From Datisca glomerata (Eukaryota > Streptophyta > Magnoliopsida > Cucurbitales > Datiscaceae), in contig QANY01013250.1 in NCBI GenBank assembly GCA_003255025.1, positions 2,155,023 through 2,219,022 of the forward strand: 64,000 nucleotides of DNA. Direction: 5' to 3'. The notes below the pieces were generated by a model. That model was given only the letters and a program-made list of their open reading frames with translations, was not told where the DNA came from and did not search any database. Within the stretch, counting starts at the first letter, position 1. Each line of letters starts with the position of its first letter. Shown in pieces: positions 11,760 to 25,199 of the stretch. The position numbers and the translations under genes were made by a program.

Positions 11760-14700
11760 TTACTTCCAAGGCATGTTGGACATTGCTTGTGTGTTGATGT
11801 TGTTATTGTAAGCTCCCCAACTCTGATTCAGAGGGCTCCCTGACCCGGATCCTGACCCTGACCGACCTGATGATTCACTAACTGTTCCATGTGATGGACT
11901 GTTCACCCCTGTTTCTCCTTCATCATTCCTCCCCATCTCACTGTACATTTCTACTGTTCTCTCTCTTGCTTTCAACTCTTTCTGACGATCTATTATGAAA
12001 CTCCCCACAATCACCTGCATTCATTCATTAATTATCTATCTAATTAAACCCACATACAGAAATAACATTCAGTAGTGGGGCCTCAAAAAATTCAGATCTG
12101 GGTTGCTGTCCTGTCTGATTTGGACCGAATCAGCTTAAAAAATTAAAATAAAAAATAACTTCTCCGATTTCCATGAAGAGCAGATCTGGCTGTTGGTTCC
12201 GATCTCAACAGTCTAGACCCCATGAAGAGCAGATCTGGCTGTTGGTTCCGATCTCAACAGTCTAGACCGAATGAAAAATCACCCCCTGTAAACAGATGGT
12301 GATCCAATTCCCAAAAATTCACACATGTACTGAGTGTCTATCTTTATGATATGTTAATGTACCTGAAGAGGAGATGCAGCCGTTAAAAGACCTGCTACGC
12401 CACCACCTATAACTCTGCCGTCTGGACCAGACAAAGACACACTCAAACCCCCCGTTCTGCTCCTCTGACCACTGTTCTCCGACAGCATATATGAACCAGA
12501 AAGTGACAAGATTTCAAATCTTCCCTGCGTATGAAAATTTATCACAGAAAAGAAAGTAAGCAAAAAATCTAATTCAACGTGTTTTTAATGTACATCGACA
12601 ATCATAATATAACGCGGTGTCATTAACTCTTATGTGATGAAATAATATAATACAATCTAATGTGATGAATATGCCATACACTCGATACTTCTGCACAAAG
12701 TTAACCATATGATGTCAAAAGCATGTCTGCAACAGTAACCTCCATATTCCCGAATTGAACAAAATGTTTGATAACATATGGGCATATAGAATAGAACTTC
12801 CGCAGTGCGCTTGGCAAGAAAAAGCAATTTATAATAATAATCTCCCAGAATATAACCACGTTTTATTATGAAAAAAGCAGGCAGATGGATTCATGTTAAA
12901 GTTGCATGTTCACCATTTTAGCCAAGACTGAAATTGCGTTAACTTGATCTGTAAACTTATCATCCATCTTAGTAATTACCACTTGGTTTCTTGTAAAATG
13001 AAGGATCAAACAAAAATTGGAGATAAACTAACATTTTCGGTAACTCAAAATTTAAAGTACATATTCTAGAGTGGAAAAGACATGCTCGACAGATGCAAAG
13101 AATCCCATTAATTTTTAACCGCATATCTTCCTGCACAGAAATTAAACTGATCAAGCATCCTATTAGTTTTAGGACTTTGATTGCTGCTACCTTTCCATAC
13201 TAAAATGTCAACTAATTTCAGTTCACAAATCAAGGTAAGGCCAACAGAAAAATGCAAGATGTTTGACAAACCTCATAAGTTACAGTTCCACCAGATGTGG
13301 CAGGTTGGCGTAGAGTCACATTAGATACCGCTCCATTCGCTGATAAGACACAAACTGCCCTAGAGCCATTCTGGGAAAATGACATTATCTTTGAGGATAC
13401 ATCCTGGAGAACCATTTAGATGTGAAGTGAGATTCCAGCGCAGATTGTTGAGAAAGTAATTTTTTTTACGAATATCAGGATAATTATTGGTGTTTTGAAT
13501 GAAATAAGGATATCTGAAGTGCCTATATATTTTCAATTGCAGCTAAATGTTGACATGATGCAGAACCAAGTTATTATCTGATAATCTAATAAAGAATGGA
13601 TTCTTAATAATAAAGCAGACACTCGTTTCTATAGTAACGTACCAAGTTCAGCTCTTTCTTCTACTTTTGTGACCTACAGTTACCTCATATACTGGTAAAT
13701 AGTATAAATTGTTCCACTTTTTGCATATTTGACTGCTAATCTCAATCACACATAAGCACCACAAAAAAATATGTTTAGTATTTGGTAACTCCGAATACAA
13801 AGCTTCTAAGACCATCTGACTAATCCCCACAAAGGAGCGACAGAAGAGCAATTGAGTCAATGGTAAAGACAAATTATTGTGGTCACTAACAGAAAGTGCA
13901 AAATGATTCAAAGATACTAAAATCTGTTTGAAAATGTTGTACTTAAAATACGCAATCATAAACTGTTGAGTTTGGGAGGAAGGGGAGAGAGAACCTCTCC
14001 AGCTTTCACAGTGATAACATGTGGAGTGAAACTGACACCAGTTGATCCTGCAATCAGAAAACTCTGTAAGATACTATTATATTTACAAAACAATTTAAAA
14101 TTTAAATCACAGCAGAAACATAAACATTCACAGTGAAAATTTAGAAACAGTGATCTAAATTTATCTAAAATTTTTTAGAATCAAGAGACAGGAAACCATA
14201 CAGGAGATTCCTTCCTTCATATTTACAGCGACCAATGTGAACAGACATTGTCATTAAAAGCATAAATTGTAGTTGAAAGGCACAATCCGATCACCCCATA
14301 AAACCTAGGTGTTAAGGAGAGGGATCTAGCACAAAAGAGGCATATCTAGGAGATGTGGAACAACATTCCAACAATTGTCATCAAGAAAGGTCCTGCTTGT
14401 ATTTGTTATTACTATTATTATTATTAATTAGAAATAGTGAAAGATATAAAAGATAGTAAATCGAGAAGGGCATATAAGTAGCTTAGCTACTGAAGGATCA
14501 ATAGTCAGAAATGAATCATCCAACCAATAGATCCCAACTTCCAGAGTACCTTCAATGGTCGTCCTTATTTATTATACAATGAATCGTCCAAGAGCATACC
14601 ATCTTTCTTAAGGCTTATTAAGTATGCCAATCACCATCAGATAAAATCCAAAATCTAAATAGCCCACTTCTAAAACCAACATAACAAACATTAACAACTC

Positions 14701-15327
14701 AGAGAATAATCAAACAAAGTCAAAACACAACCATATGTAATAATAAATCTATATAGGAAGAAAACCAATGCCATGACGAAAATGACATTAATTGCCTTAT
14801 TTTTTTAATTCATAAAGTTGGGTATATGCGTATACCAGTTTGATTACAACAACTAGCTTACCCAATGCGTCCAATTGCTGTTTCTTGCTAGGACCAGGTG
14901 GCCTGCCTCTAGGTTTCTTCAAAGAAGTGAGTGAGCCTGATCCTCCAGAAGCAGGAGCTACTGCTAGAGTAGGTGATGAAGAAAAACCTCCACTTGACGG
15001 TGGTGGCGCAGGGCTCCTTCCAAATTCTGTTGGCCCATCTGCTGCGTACTTCCTGGGCCTCCCTCTTTTTTTCTTCATCGGTTCGCTAACCATGTTTATG
15101 TTAACTCCATGTGACACTATAGCCCCGTCGGGAAATCCATCACCCTCCACACTCGCATTCCCGACCAGCGAGCCAGGAGTGGCGGGCTTGTAGACAGCTG
15201 TGCCGTCGGCACTGAAAGTTAAACGCATATTTGAGACGAGCGGCTGTGATTGCACGGGACTCTTCTGGAGAGGCACCCCAAAGGGTTCTCTACTTGTCAT
15301 CACTTCTGTCTCCGACCCTGACATCAT
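11760..15327 (-). CDS. AT-hook motif nuclear-localized (AHL) protein, two AT-hooks
   Basis: Five coding exons: 15327-14862, 14047-13995, 13403-13272, 12524-12363, 12014-11760; all junctions GT-AG and in frame; 355 residues. The first AT-hook is KKKRGRPRKY near residue 100 and the second KKPRGRPPGP near 145. The PPC/DUF296 domain follows (GVSFTPHVITVKAGEDV, SRAVCVLSANGAVSNVTLRQ, GRFEILSLSGSY, LTAASPLQVIVGSFI). The tail is Ser/Gly-rich and ends in SNMPWK. AHL proteins bind the minor groove of AT-rich DNA and trimerise through PPC; they control growth and flowering genes. The two hooks plus intron-containing layout place it in the multi-exon AHL clade rather than the intronless one. The start was set at ATGATGTCAGGG because a strong acceptor (tttaatttcag) lies just upstream, implying a leader intron from about 15730. 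Confidence 0.93.
12171..12268. repeat. Perfect 49-bp tandem duplication in an AHL intron
   Basis: Units 12171-12219 and 12220-12268 are identical (ccatgaagagcagatctggc...gtctagacc). They lie in the last intron of the AHL gene and do not touch splice sites. Identity suggests a recent event or an assembly artefact. Confidence 0.92.
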
Positions 15328-15346
15328 GATTCTCCCTTCTGCTGAA

Positions 15347-15850
15347 ATTAAACAATTCCATGGCAAGTCTCAAATTATAACTACACAGAATGAACGAAAA
15401 ATTGGATTTCGAATCCTCAGATCGCTATCACAAACAACAGTTTTCAAACCCAAATAAATCTCGAAAAAAACAAAATACTCGGAACAAATTTAGTAAAGCA
15501 CTAAGGAAAAACCCTAGTAAGTGCAGAACTAGCTTCAAATTACAGAGAACTTTTCAAATCAGGAAAGAGACAGTGAAAGTAATTAAAAATTCAAAGCGTT
15601 AAAAGAATAAAGGCAGAAAATCACAACAAACCAACAAAATTCCGAGAATTTATTTTCGTTTTTATCAACAGTCACAGAAAAATACAAGGAAATATAAAAA
15701 TACACAGAAAAAATAACCACAAACTTACCAAAAATTTTCGGAAAAAAAAAATAGAAGAGACCGTAAATTGGGAGAAGGAAAAATTCTTGCGCTTCCCTAA
15801 TGGAAAAAGCAGTTGCAGCTCTACTAATGGTGCTTCTCTGAGAAATCATG
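15347..15850 (-). promoter_or_regulatory. Probable leader exon and leader intron of the AHL gene
   Basis: On the minus strand a good donor (ggtaagtttg, about 15727) and a good acceptor (tttaatttcag, about 15348) bracket an AT-rich intron. The segment 15730-15850 would then be the untranslated first exon. This is inferred from splice signals only. Confidence 0.5.
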
Positions 15851-17740
15851 GGAGTTTTGAAATATAATTCAATAATTTATTTCAGGTAAAAAAGCGTAGT
15901 TTTCTTTTCATTTTTCTTTTTTAAAATCTATATTGCACTTTTCTCAAAAAATATTTTATAAATAATTTGAATAGTCACCGACTTAACTCATTTTCTTAAA
16001 CGGATTAAATTATCAATTAAGTTGTTATTAATTAAATAATGTATTAAAAATATATAATTTTATGCTATATAAAATTAACGTATAAATTATTATAAACTAC
16101 AAAACTAATTTCACTTGTCAATATTTGATTTACATTTATTCCAGTGAATTCATTTTTTATTTTCCATGTACATTTGAATCATTTTGTACAACTTTTTATT
16201 GATATTTTCTGGGGTTCATTTTGAACCATTAAATTAATACAACCATTTTGGATTATCAACAAATTTACTATTTCTACTATCATCATTATTTAGATTAAAA
16301 TTTAATTAATTAATTATTATGACAATTATTTATAATTTAAATAAATTATAAATATAAAAATATTAATTTATAAATGATTGAGGAGCTAACTAGTTTATTC
16401 TCCTTAATTTTTGTATTTGATATTTCTTACTTTTTGTTTTTCTTTATGCTTTTTGAACGTAGTCATCTTGACCACCATTCACACTCGTAATTACTTTCCA
16501 ATGCTCGGTTGGTTATCATTGAGTGAGGAGACTTCTACTACTCCTTCAACTATTGCGAGTTCACTATTCATATAATTTTTTAATATGTTTATAATTTATC
16601 TAACTTATTATCCATCTTATTAATGAAGTAAAATTAAAAAATATATAATTTAGCTCCAAAAGTACTCTAATTCTTAGTTTAATTCATATACCTAAAAATC
16701 GAATCCTTGGCCAATATAAATTTTAACAATTAAATACTATTGTTAGCCAATTTTTTTATATTAGTCAACTGCATGTGTTGAAAAAATTAATAATAAATAA
16801 TATGTACAAAAATATGAATAGGATGACTACACATAAAAGTGTTTGATCACATTCTAAGTTGTTATGTCAAATACTAAAAATTCAATCGCATGAAAGGTTA
16901 TGTGTTGCTATAACGAGTTAATATTTTTTTTTTATTAATATCTTAGTTTGACATGTTCCTAGATACTGCAATTTGGTTGTTAATCGTATTGTGAAACTGG
17001 CATCTGCTTCGGTTACTTAGCGTATTTGGTTCGATGCAATTTCTCATTATGTTTTGATTTGGTGTTTATATCAACTCTTGTTAATTAGTTTCTACTTGTT
17101 ATTTTGTTGATGGATTCTATTCCCTAAAGAAGATAAAAATAATAATTTGAACTATTAATTTCAATATTTAATTATTCAATTATATAATTCTTTGATGTAA
17201 TTTGAATTATTTAAACTACTCTATCTCTGAATTTTTTATAATTCATATATTTTTAATAATTAGAATACTAAATGTGACTTTGGTAGAGATAATATCAATA
17301 GTCGTATCAATTCAGAATTTTATATAATAGCAAAGACATGTGTCAAAAAATGATTTCCCCCTCTTAGTCTCATTTATATATACTATAGACTTAAAAAAGA
17401 TAAAAAAAAATTGAAATATTAATTTTAATATCAAATTATTCACTTATCCAATTTTTTAACAAAATTCGATCTATTTAAATTAATTTGTCTCTTAAATTTT
17501 TACAACTAATATATTATTAATAATTGACAAGATAAATATAATTTTAATAGAGAGAATATCATTATTTGACTATCAGAACTATACATTACTAAATATTGAA
17601 ATGTATTATTTTATGATTATACAATATTTGGGTTGACATTCACTCTATATTAAATAATACGATGGGACTGAAATCAACCTATGAGTTAGTCCGCTTCAAA
17701 TATGTCACACTAGACAGTACTGGCACAAAACGCTCCAACA
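15851..17740. other. AT-rich intergenic DNA with a diverged tandem duplication
   Basis: No gene seen. The stretch 17125-17335 resembles 17400-17600 along its length (for example aactattaatttcaatattt versus aatattaattttaatatcaa). This points to an old duplication of about 210 bp. Confidence 0.45.
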
Positions 17741-17827
17741 TTTTCGAAACCCATCACACGCGTCAAAGACCAGCGACCATAATCCTCCCAAGACCGCCAG
17801 AAATCTCCAAACTTCATCGTCGCCGGT

Positions 17828-18294
17828 GAGCTCCTCTTCTTCTTCTTCTGATTTTCTTCTTTTGATGATGATTTTCTTCTTCTTCTTCTCCTTCTTCTTC
17901 TTCTTCTTCTTATTTTCTTCTTTTTCTCTGATTCTTTTTCATCCTAGCTTTGTTCCTCCTTGCATCACCTTTCCTTCAAGGTTCTTCCCTTAATTCCAGA
18001 TCTAGATCCATTTTCTTTACCTCCATGTATTTACTTTGGACTCCTCTAATTTCTTAAATTTTTGCTTGCATGTTATGGATCTCGATTTAATATCACTAAT
18101 TTGTTCGACTAGCTCTCGATTTGTATGGTTTTGCTACCGAATTTCTTCTATCTCTGCAGACTAGGGCTGCCATTTCAAAAATGGCGGACGTGAAGGCTGG
18201 TTATGTTGTGATAGGGCAGTCGAAGAAGAAAGCACTAAAATTGGTGCACGGATTATTTTTCCCAATTTGCCCCCTGTACGTTGTTTTCATATAA
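17828..18294 (+). CDS. Possible first coding exon or micro-gene, unrecognised
   Basis: A pyrimidine-rich leader with (ttc)n tracts follows a donor-like site (gccg/gtgagctc, 17828). An acceptor (tctctgcag, about 18161) comes 20 nt before an ATG at 18181. The frame reads MADVKAGYVVIGQSKKKA then LKLVHGLFFPICPLYVVFI, stop at 18294: 37 residues with a basic segment and a hydrophobic end. A donor-like cccct/gtacgttg inside the frame could instead make this exon 1 of a longer gene whose remaining exons I could not find before 20 kb. Two AT-rich kilobases follow. I do not recognise the product, and it may be a gene start left behind by transposon insertion. Confidence 0.35.
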
Positions 18295-20330
18295 TATTGG
18301 TGTTTTAATTATTTAAAATCAGTGAATTCATTAAATATTGTATGTTAATTGATTGGGCAAAAATAAATTTGCAACTTTGATCTTTGAACAATAAGAACAA
18401 TAATCTATAGTACCGCTTAATCTATCCAACCATAATCTATACTACTGGCTTGTACCAAACAGTTGATTGATGGGTAGTGTAAGAATGGACAAATTTGTTT
18501 AACCAGCAAATGTTGGATAAAAGGCTGAAACCGAATCTAATTACGTAAAATCTTTTTGAAGTATTTTAGTTATTATTAATATTGATTGGTTGAGGGAATG
18601 TTTATTTTATAGTTGAAAATGTTAAATAACATATTAATGAGTTATAAATAGATTTATGTAAATCAAATTTTGATAAATAATCTTATAATAATCCAGTATT
18701 ATGATGTGTCAAATATTGTACAAGTAATACAGTTTTTTAACTAATACAATACTAAGCATTAGACAATGTTATTTAATCTAGTACATTATAGTCTGACGGA
18801 TTTGGTATAGTATTTTTCAGTATTATCCTAACTATCAAACGAGTCTCAAAGACTTAACCATTTGGAATTTTATATATTAGTAAGGATAATTTGTGTTTAA
18901 AAACGTTTCTCTCACCTAAGCCTCATTTAGAAGTAGTAGTGATTTTGATCAAAATAGTCAGATAATTATTAGAAAGATAATGATTACACGAACATTAATT
19001 CTCTTTTATGCTCGGTAAACTTTTAAATTGAACAAATAAATGAATTTATTTAATTACTTGATGAAATTATTGAATTTGTCTAATTATTATTATTATTGAT
19101 CAAACACAAAAAATTAATTGATGAGATGGATGATAAGTTAGATTCATTATATGCACTTCAAAAAATTTGAATGAGTATTGAGTTTTTCAATTCTCTAGAA
19201 AGTACTAAAAATTTTCACGTGATTCGTGAATTATTTATGATAGTTAATACCTTGGTTTTCTTGGAATAAATGAACTAAATCAATATTCATTTCAAAATAC
19301 TATTTTAAATTGTAAATATTCAAAATTCTATTTTGTCATGCATATATGGAAAGCTTTCCTTCTCCATGGTGGGTAGGGTGCCTCTCTATCCTAACAATAG
19401 ATTGTAAAACAAAATCAATCTGGGACATTCGCATTAATATGGAATAGTAGAGCAATGGAGAAACAGAAATGCGATCACATTCAATGATCAATTTGTAGTA
19501 AGGAGAGACACTTTCATCATAAATGAGTGTCGAGGTTTTTTTCCTTATGTGTATTAATATTTTAAAATAAAATAAAATAAAAATAATGATTTGATATGTG
19601 ATCTGGGTGCATGCGTAAATGAACGATTAGCTCCATAAATCTCACAGCACTGACCGTGATAAACTCTTTCTCATATGTTGGACGTGGCGTGCCTACTTAC
19701 AAAGCGTTAGAATCTCTTAAGGAGGCCTTTGGTAAATTTAGAGTGTTCCCTAGCTCTCTAGTTTGGTTCTTTCTTTACTTTCATCGACAAAGGGCTGACT
19801 TTTTACTCGGTTGATTACTAGTGGATGTTCTTGAATGGCAACAAACACAGTTAAGGAGATGTTTTGGTTTAGATTTTATAGATGCTACAAATCTATTATC
19901 AAATCAGTCGTCACACTTCGCTCGGTAATTTGAGAATGAACCTGAGAACAATAATAAGAAAAAGGCTATAAAATTATGAATTAATAACAAAAACATGAAA
20001 TATGTCATAATAGTATCAACTTGTCACTGATATTGTGCTTAGTCAACTAAACTCCAACAATCAAGTTAGTAAAAGTGATTTGACAAAGTAACGACTAAAT
20101 AGCTATAAGTGAATACGTCTAAGAGGCCAATCATCTTGTATATATAATGAAAAATAGAGTCACAATGTACCTGAAATAGAATAATACTCATAAAAAAACT
20201 AATATGGTCTGAGCCCATGGTCAATTCAATGGCCTTTCAATGTACGGCCTCAATCTAGGCCCAAATGGTTTTGGGCCCCTATATAGAAATATCACCCTAT
20301 GCAGTTGGGCTAAATTACTTAGGTCACTGA
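18295..20330. other. Intergenic AT-rich DNA, no gene seen
   Basis: No frame or motif I could assign. A short purine/pyrimidine inverted block near 20260 (gggcccaaa versus tttgggccc type) is present just before the copia-derived segment. Confidence 0.45.
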
Positions 20331-23300
20331 CGAAGGTCGATCAAATATATCATCTTATGGTTGGTCAAAACTAAACTACATCACTTCCTCCTATCTTCTT
20401 AAGAAGTCCAACATTGATATTGATACAGCTCAAAACCTTCCTTAGGGGGATAAAAACAAAGTCATCTCGAGACCCTCACTGCACATCACGGTGTTGTACT
20501 AATGATAGAGGCAATATGTTATATTGACATATCAACCTTCTCTCACTCACTATTTTAGGATAATGTGTTTCTATTTTAACTAATCAATTAATTCTAAATT
20601 AATTACTAGTTAAAATAATAACCATAAGAATATTTAATTATCACTTGATCCAATATCATTGATCTAAGTTTATTTAACTGTCTGAAGCGCCTAAGTTATA
20701 ATTAGATGAACTTTGATTAACTAGTTAATTATATTGATCAAACTTTAATAAAATTCTTTTACTAAAATCGGTTAACTTAAATGTTACTATAGCCTTTAAT
20801 GTGGTGTAATTACCAAGTTTTAACTATTTAAAATATAGCAGTTTACATGCAATTGATTCCATAAAGCAATATATATAAATGTACTAGAACAATCCTAATA
20901 AATCATGTTTTTACAGATGAGATGCATGATTAAATAAAACTGTGTGGGATTTTCATTTTTGGCATGTGATCGACTAATGCATGAACATGTTATCAAACAT
21001 AACAATTAAATAATTAAATAATATAATAATGGACCAAGTGAGTATTGAGAAAATCTAAATTACAACCCTTGAAATAAATAAATAAAATTACAAAGCGGAA
21101 TTCAAGTATACATATTTCCAAAATATTCGTGTTCTCCTCCTCATGTCCATCTTCATAATCATCAAGTTTTGAACAAAACCCTTTTTAATTAGAAAAACTA
21201 TTTTTCTTAATTAAAATAAATTCTATAATCATCCATTTTAATATGGTTAACTTTGTCTCAGTCAAATAAATACTTTATTTAATTTGGTCAAACTTCTAAT
21301 CAACCTATTATATTTAATGTTCATAAAATCAAAAATTAATAATTAATTTTAATAAAACACTTGGGTGATAGATTTGGTTGCGTGGTTTGTTATAAACTTT
21401 CCTAAAATGTGACAACAGTTGTCAGAGACGACAGGACTATCTGATCGCCACCTGTCACGACCGCTGCCCGTCTCACCGCCGACAGCCAGCTACCACGCCA
21501 GGCAGCCACTGTTCACCGCATGTACATTACCGCCGTCACTGCTCACCTCCGTCGGAACAGTAAAATTCTGGCGTGAATGCTGTTTTCACGGATGAACATT
21601 GTTTTCATGTGAATAGTAAATTTTTGATGCTCATCTCGCGTTCTTCGTCTTCTCGTGTTCGGAATAATTACAATAATATATAAAATATAATTACAAAAAT
21701 TTTTACACCTCAATTCGGCTTACAAAAGATCTCGGAAAAATTAAAACAAAGTCTAACTCAATAATCACCATACAATTAACGATCCATTATTTTTTATACA
21801 TTCAAAAAACATAACCATCAATTATCATACATATCACATATTACATGAATAATGCAAGAAAACACACACAACATTTAACATATAAATATATAAAGTCCTC
21901 CCTAATACGTTGCGGTAGTGTGGAGGCGCGTGGCCTTTTAAGAAATTAAACTTTTAATAAAACAAATCTTTTAATAAAACAAAACTTGCACAACGCCACG
22001 ATAACCAAATAAATTTTTTTATTGAAAACGGTTTTTCAATCAGTCAGGATCGTTATATATTTATAAAGTAGATCCACAACATACAAGGTTAGGAATCTTA
22101 TACCTCTTATAGTTTATATCAAGTGTCATTGTAAAAACTGATTGATCCTCTGATCCCACGAAATCCTTCCAACGATCAGTAGATTCTGAGATTCACATCA
22201 AAATCTTCTAAGTTAATCCCCAATGCACTAGGACGTGCGTGGTCATCTAGGATATTATAAAATACTTTTTATGTCTCTAGATATTCTCAACACATGAGAT
22301 TTAGAGATTTACTGAGAAGGACTTTAGTGAGACGATTTTTTAAAAGAACGTGATTATTATTCTTTTAGAGATTTGATTAACATTTAATCACAGAATAACG
22401 TGATTATTATTCTCTGACACCAATCGCGTTCTCAATTCAACTCTTGATTGACGAACTTATTATCTGATCAATTGATTTTCTCCTCTTCTTTCAACTACCA
22501 AGACCATTAGAATAATATATGTATATATTCATATAATGGCATATTAGATTTTTAGGGATAAACTGAAATAAAATTTAATTATAAAATTACCAATTGTAGT
22601 GGGACCCACTACAATTGTGCACAACTACACTATGTCGTGAGCTAACACAGTGCCTCGTGCACCACAGTAGTCCATGTCAATTTCTAATACCATATCAGTG
22701 ATTGACACATGACAATCACTACAAATTAAATATTTATTTTAATCGGATAATTATCTAGATATCAGTTACTTCAAAATTAGCATATATAATTATCCCTATC
22801 AACTAATTTATCTGTTATTTCACAAATAATAGATTTAGTTGATTTAAATTATTATCAAACTTCACAAATTAGATATTTTATCTCACATATCGATGATTAA
22901 AAAATCGATAATTATATATATATATAATTTCCAAAAATTATATTTAAAATATAAATAATTTAATTAATTAACTTTTAGTTAATCACAAATAATTATCTCA
23001 TAATTATATATTTGCTTCATAATAAAAATTCATTTTACAAGTCAGTCCTTTTCTCATGTCCTGAAATATTCACACCCTAAACAGCGTAGTATAGAGGTGA
23101 CTTGGAGACCATGGACCTATAATCCTAAGTTTCAATAAACCAGATTATTAATTAAACTCTTTAATTAAGTATCTAATTTATTAATTCTATTATTACTCCA
23201 CTATAAATATGAAATTGTTCTTTAGAGATTATAGAATGTATTTTACAGAGTATCTCATGTAGTCCACTGACATAATAATTCCATGTAGTTTTGTCCTCCA

Positions 23301-24080
23301 ATTATTGGTTTGTAATTTAAAACTGGTCAAAATTATCGTTTTACCCTTCTAATTACCTCTAGATCCTTAAGTACCATTAATCCACTGGTGAAATGCTAAT
23401 TTATAATCTTATTATAAATTTAAACTCGATAACCATTCAGTTCTAGAATTAACACTTAAGGAAACCAATATACGATACGTTAGAAAAACTTAGATTCCAA
23501 ATTTTGTAAGATCATGTCCCAACCAGCCATATCACTGAATCTCCAAAATAAAAATCACTAGCCTGATCAACAAGAAGACCTTAACGAGTGAATCAAAAGA
23601 TCTAGTAGACATGCATAAGAGTTCATGACTACTCAAGATTTGGATTGGTTTATATATGATCATCGAATTGATGTGTATTAAATCTTTATGATAAATGACA
23701 TGTTAATAAATATATTAATTCACATCGGTCCTATCATATATAATCTTATTATATAAATTACTTTCACTAAGATGTCTATCCACATCAATGATTCAGATTT
23801 AGATTACACGTATTCATAATGCTTAGTGAACCGTACTAGCAACCATTCATTAAAGATTACATACTTTAATATGTTGGTGACAATTTTATTCATTATTTAT
23901 TATCTTAATCCTCTCATAATAATATAAGATCATAGTCTCATTATTGAATATAGAATTTTAAGATAGTTATATAAATTATTCAACAATAACTTAAAAAGAA
24001 CAATTATAAGAAAAATGTAATCTTTTTTAAATTTTATATCAAAATATTAATACACATGCTTTGAGCACATGACCCCAACA
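20331..24080 (-). mobile_element. 5' fragment of a Ty1/copia element (LTR plus leader)
   Basis: This segment matches two parts of the copia element at 48-56 kb: 20334-22690 resembles 54124-56440, and 21900-24080 resembles 48140-50589. Reading on the minus strand it would be a 5' LTR (24080 to about 21900, starting TGTTGGGG) followed by a leader (to about 20330). gag and pol are missing. The LTR end tgttgg is complete at 24080 and abuts the gag region of the Ty3/gypsy element. The boundary between LTR and leader is not resolved, because no clear tRNA primer site is visible. Confidence 0.72.
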
Positions 24081-24800
24081 ACCAAATCCTAGACATGATC
24101 AAAGATAAACCTTGGCTGAAGAGACCAGCCCCGCTCATAAAACAGCCGCATCACAAAGACAAAGACAAGTATTGCTCTTCTCACAAGAGCAGTGGGCATT
24201 ACACAAAGAGATTGCTTCTAACTCAAAGGCTACATTGAGGAGCTGATTAAAGATGGATATATTCTGCCAGTTTGTGAAAAAATGGAGCAGAAACTAGAAG
24301 TTGAAAAAGAGAACCACGGTGATGACAAGCGTGATAACGAGAAACAACCTCTTCGTATCGTCGACATAGTTATCACGCTGACAGAACAAGAAGGGACTAC
24401 TAGAAAAGAAAGAAAGAAAGATATACTGCAAGAAGCTGATGCTAGAAAAATGTATGGAAATGCCCTTGAGTGTCAGCAAAAATCCCACATTAATATTCGA
24501 TGACCTAGATTTGGTGCACGACGGGGGTCACGATGATGCTATTATGATCTTAATATAAGTTGGAGACTGCTCATTAAGAAGATTCTTGGTCGACGACGGG
24601 AGCGCCGTGAACATTCTATATTGGGCGGACTTGGAAAAAATGTTAATAGGATAACAAAAGCTACAAGGAACTTCACAGCCGTTGATTGGCTTCAACAGAG
24701 CCATTAGCTACTCATAAGGGACCTTCATCCTCCCGGTGTATGGGGATCCCTTTAACTACATGATTGAGTTCATGATCTTGAACACATCGTCCCCGTACAA
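24081..24800 (+). pseudogene. gag C-terminus and protease remnant of Tat-type element
   Basis: The gag end shows a degenerate zinc-binding block (KDKYCSSHKSSGHYTKR) at about 24150-24220, then frameshifts. The protease is recognised by RRFLVDDGSAVNILYW at about 24575, where DDGS stands at the DTGS-type active site. Several stops interrupt it. Copia LTR sequence directly precedes gag. Confidence 0.7.
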
Positions 24801-25199
24801 TGCCATCCTACGAAGGACCTAGCTCCAAAAGATGAAAGTCGTGCCCTCGACTTTCTACCAAGTTTTATGGTATCCACCACCTAAGGGAATAAGACAATAA
24901 GTGGAGATCAAGCTACTGCCCTCATCTGATCTGTAACTGTGGCTGCCAAGAAAAAAGATCGCAGAAAAGGCAGATGGAAAGTGGCCCGCAGAGCAATAAC
25001 AATCACATAAAGACGGGTAAGCTATCCCGAGGTATGAGATGGGAGAGGAAACACAACTCATGTTCCTAAAAGAAGGAACACAAAAAATGACAAACATCGT
25101 TCGGTACTCGCCTCAAGAAAGAAGAAAAAGAGGGACGTATTCGCGACTACGGCGCAAAAGATGCATGGTATTCCCGAGACAATGATTTGCCACAAATTG

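Noticed and set aside
14840..15193. Long plus-strand frame opposite AHL exon 1
   Set aside because: It is the complement of the AT-hook exon, whose frame matches a known family and splices correctly.
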